From Eubacterium sp. CAG:251 (GTDB lineage: Bacteria; Bacillota; Clostridia; Oscillospirales; Acutalibacteraceae): a stretch of DNA of 5,263 nucleotides. Positions 4,252 to 5,263 of the stretch are shown piece after piece. The DNA is taken from assembly GCA_000436835.1 (NCBI GenBank), contig FR889129.1:1-5263 (forward strand). Reading direction: 5' to 3'. The notes below the pieces were generated by a model. That model worked only from the letters and a program-made list of their open reading frames with translations. It did not search any database and had not been told where the DNA came from. A program made the position numbers and the translations under genes. Within the stretch, counting starts at the first letter, position 1; every line of letters begins with the position of its first letter.

Positions 4252-5263
4252 ATGTTTTTCAAGAATTTTAAAGTTTGGGAAACCGAACTTGCAGGCAGAA
4301 AGCTTACACTTGAAACAGGCAAAATGGCAGGCCTTGCAAATGCTTCAATTATGGCTCGCTACGGCGAAACAGAAGTTCTTTGCACAGTAACAGCGTCTGC
4401 AAAGCCACGTGAGGGCGTTGACTTCTTCCCTCTTTCGGTTGACTATGAGGAAAAAATGTATGCGGTAGGCAAAATTCCGGGTTCATTCCTTCGCAGAGAA
4501 GGCAGAGCAGGAGAAAAGGCAATTCTTACATCCCGTTGTATCGACCGTCCTATTCGTCCGCTTTTCCCAAAAGATTTAAGAAACGATTGCTCAGTTGTTG
4601 CAACAGTTATGTCAGTTGACCCTGACTGCTCGCCTGAGATTACTGCCGCTATCGGTGTATCTGCCGCTATCGCTATTTCGGATATCCCTTGGGCAGGTCC
4701 TATATCTTCGGTAAACGTCGGCATTGTTGACGGCGAAATCGTTATCAACCCAACTCTTGAGCAAAGAGCAAAGACTGACCTTACACTTACAGTTGCATCA
4801 ACAGCTGACCTTGTTGCTATGATTGAAGCAGGCGGCAACGAAATTGATGATGAAACAATGTTTAATGCTATTATGGCAGGTCACGAAGAAAACAAGAAGA
4901 TTGTTAAGTTTATTCAAGGCATCGTTGACGAAGTCGGCAAGCCTAAGTTTGAATATGAATCATCCGACCCTGATCCTGAAATTATGAAGGAAATTGAGGA
5001 CTTCTGTATTGAGGATGTAAAGAAAGCTCTTGACACAGATGACAAGCTTGTTCGTGACGAGGCTCTTCTTCCTATTTATAATGCAGTTCACGAGAAGTTT
5101 GACGAAAGATTTGAGGGCAACGAGGGCAAGATTGAAGAAATTATGTATCTTGTTCAAAAGCACGTTGTTCGTGCTTGGCTTAAGGACGAGCACAAGAGAG
5201 TTGACGGCAGAGGCATTGACGAAATCCGTCCTCTTAACGCAGAGATTGACCTTCTTTCAAGAG
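4252..5263 (+). CDS. pnp: Polyribonucleotide nucleotidyltransferase (PNPase), 3' end outside window
   Basis: PNPase degrades RNA 3' to 5' by phosphorolysis, releasing nucleoside diphosphates, and can run in reverse to add tails. It acts as a ring-shaped trimer. The first 337 codons are present, about half of the usual 700 or so. Residues about 14-145 form the first RNase PH-like domain, with DFFPLSVDYEEKMYAVGKIP (57-76), the RNA-contacting G-S-F-L-R-R-E-G-R (77-85) and S-R-C-I-D-R-P-I-R-P-L-F-P (94-106). The conserved I-E-A-G-G-N-E (191-197) lies in the following RNase PH C-terminal-like domain. An all-helical linker spans about 240-312. VDGRGIDEIRPL (317-328) opens the second, catalytic RNase PH domain. 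The phosphate-binding site and the KH and S1 RNA-binding domains would lie beyond the edge. The ATG has GAGGT six bases upstream. It sits downstream of rpsO, with the long hairpin between them. Confidence 0.97.
   Translation, partial: MFFKNFKVWETELAGRKLTLETGKMAGLANASIMARYGETEVLCTVTASAKPREGVDFFPLSVDYEEKMYAVGKIPGSFLRREGRAGEKAILTSRCIDRPIRPLFPKDLRNDCSVVATVMSVDPDCSPEITAAIGVSAAIAISDIPWAGPISSVNVGIVDGEIVINPTLEQRAKTDLTLTVASTADLVAMIEAGGNEIDDETMFNAIMAGHEENKKIVKFIQGIVDEVGKPKFEYESSDPDPEIMKEIEDFCIEDVKKALDTDDKLVRDEALLPIYNAVHEKFDERFEGNEGKIEEIMYLVQKHVVRAWLKDEHKRVDGRGIDEIRPLNAEIDLLSR

Noticed and set aside
4443..4838. Minus-strand open frame of 131 codons
   Set aside because: It lies wholly within pnp on the opposite strand, and the plus-strand frame there encodes unmistakable PNPase motifs. 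It is a shadow of codon bias.
1..5263. CRISPR array, tRNA, rRNA, prophage or defence genes
   Set aside because: No regularly spaced repeats, cloverleaf-like sequence, rRNA segments or related protein motifs were seen on either strand.

Overview
The window is AT-rich and looks like chromosomal DNA of a Gram-positive clostridium, most likely an Oscillospiraceae/Ruminococcaceae-type gut or rumen bacterium. This rests on the rpsO-pnp gene order, purine-rich Shine-Dalgarno sequences (GAGGTG, AAAAGGGG), sigma-A-like promoters with TATAAT boxes, and the character of the proteins. No sequence search was possible, so the taxonomy is inference.

Layout. Positions 1-97 hold no convincing gene, only a short GC-rich inverted repeat and perhaps the tail of an upstream element. 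They end in a strong plus-strand terminator (98-130). A long minus-strand gene (136-2583) encodes a GPH/MFS_2-type sugar:cation symporter with an unusual, highly charged cytoplasmic tail of about 320 residues. A 170-bp divergent control region (2584-2753) separates it from an AraC-family regulator on the plus strand (2754-3584). That arrangement suggests the regulator controls the transporter in response to a sugar or glycoside. After the regulator come two AT-rich palindromes (3594-3630) and a near-consensus extended -10 promoter (3653-3681). The promoter drives rpsO (ribosomal protein S15, 3796-4071) behind a structured leader of about 108 nt. A terminator (4082-4126) follows, then a very long imperfect hairpin (4132-4215), then pnp (polynucleotide phosphorylase, from 4252 and cut by the window end).

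How the genes work together. The transporter and AraC regulator form one accessory carbohydrate-uptake module. rpsO and pnp form the widely conserved housekeeping pair, in which both genes are autoregulated after transcription in Escherichia coli.

The most interesting signals are the RNA structures in the second half. The rpsO leader contains a 7-nt segment perfectly complementary to the rpsO Shine-Dalgarno, next to a hairpin, which fits S15 feedback control. The pnp leader holds a hairpin of about 35 pairs whose base pairs AAGGAGG with CCTCCTT. Its 3' arm could also pair with the pnp Shine-Dalgarno once the 5' arm is removed, giving a possible clostridial counterpart of E. coli pnp autocontrol. 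The transporter tail is the main protein-level oddity. I found no CRISPR array, tRNA, rRNA, insertion sequence or phage gene.
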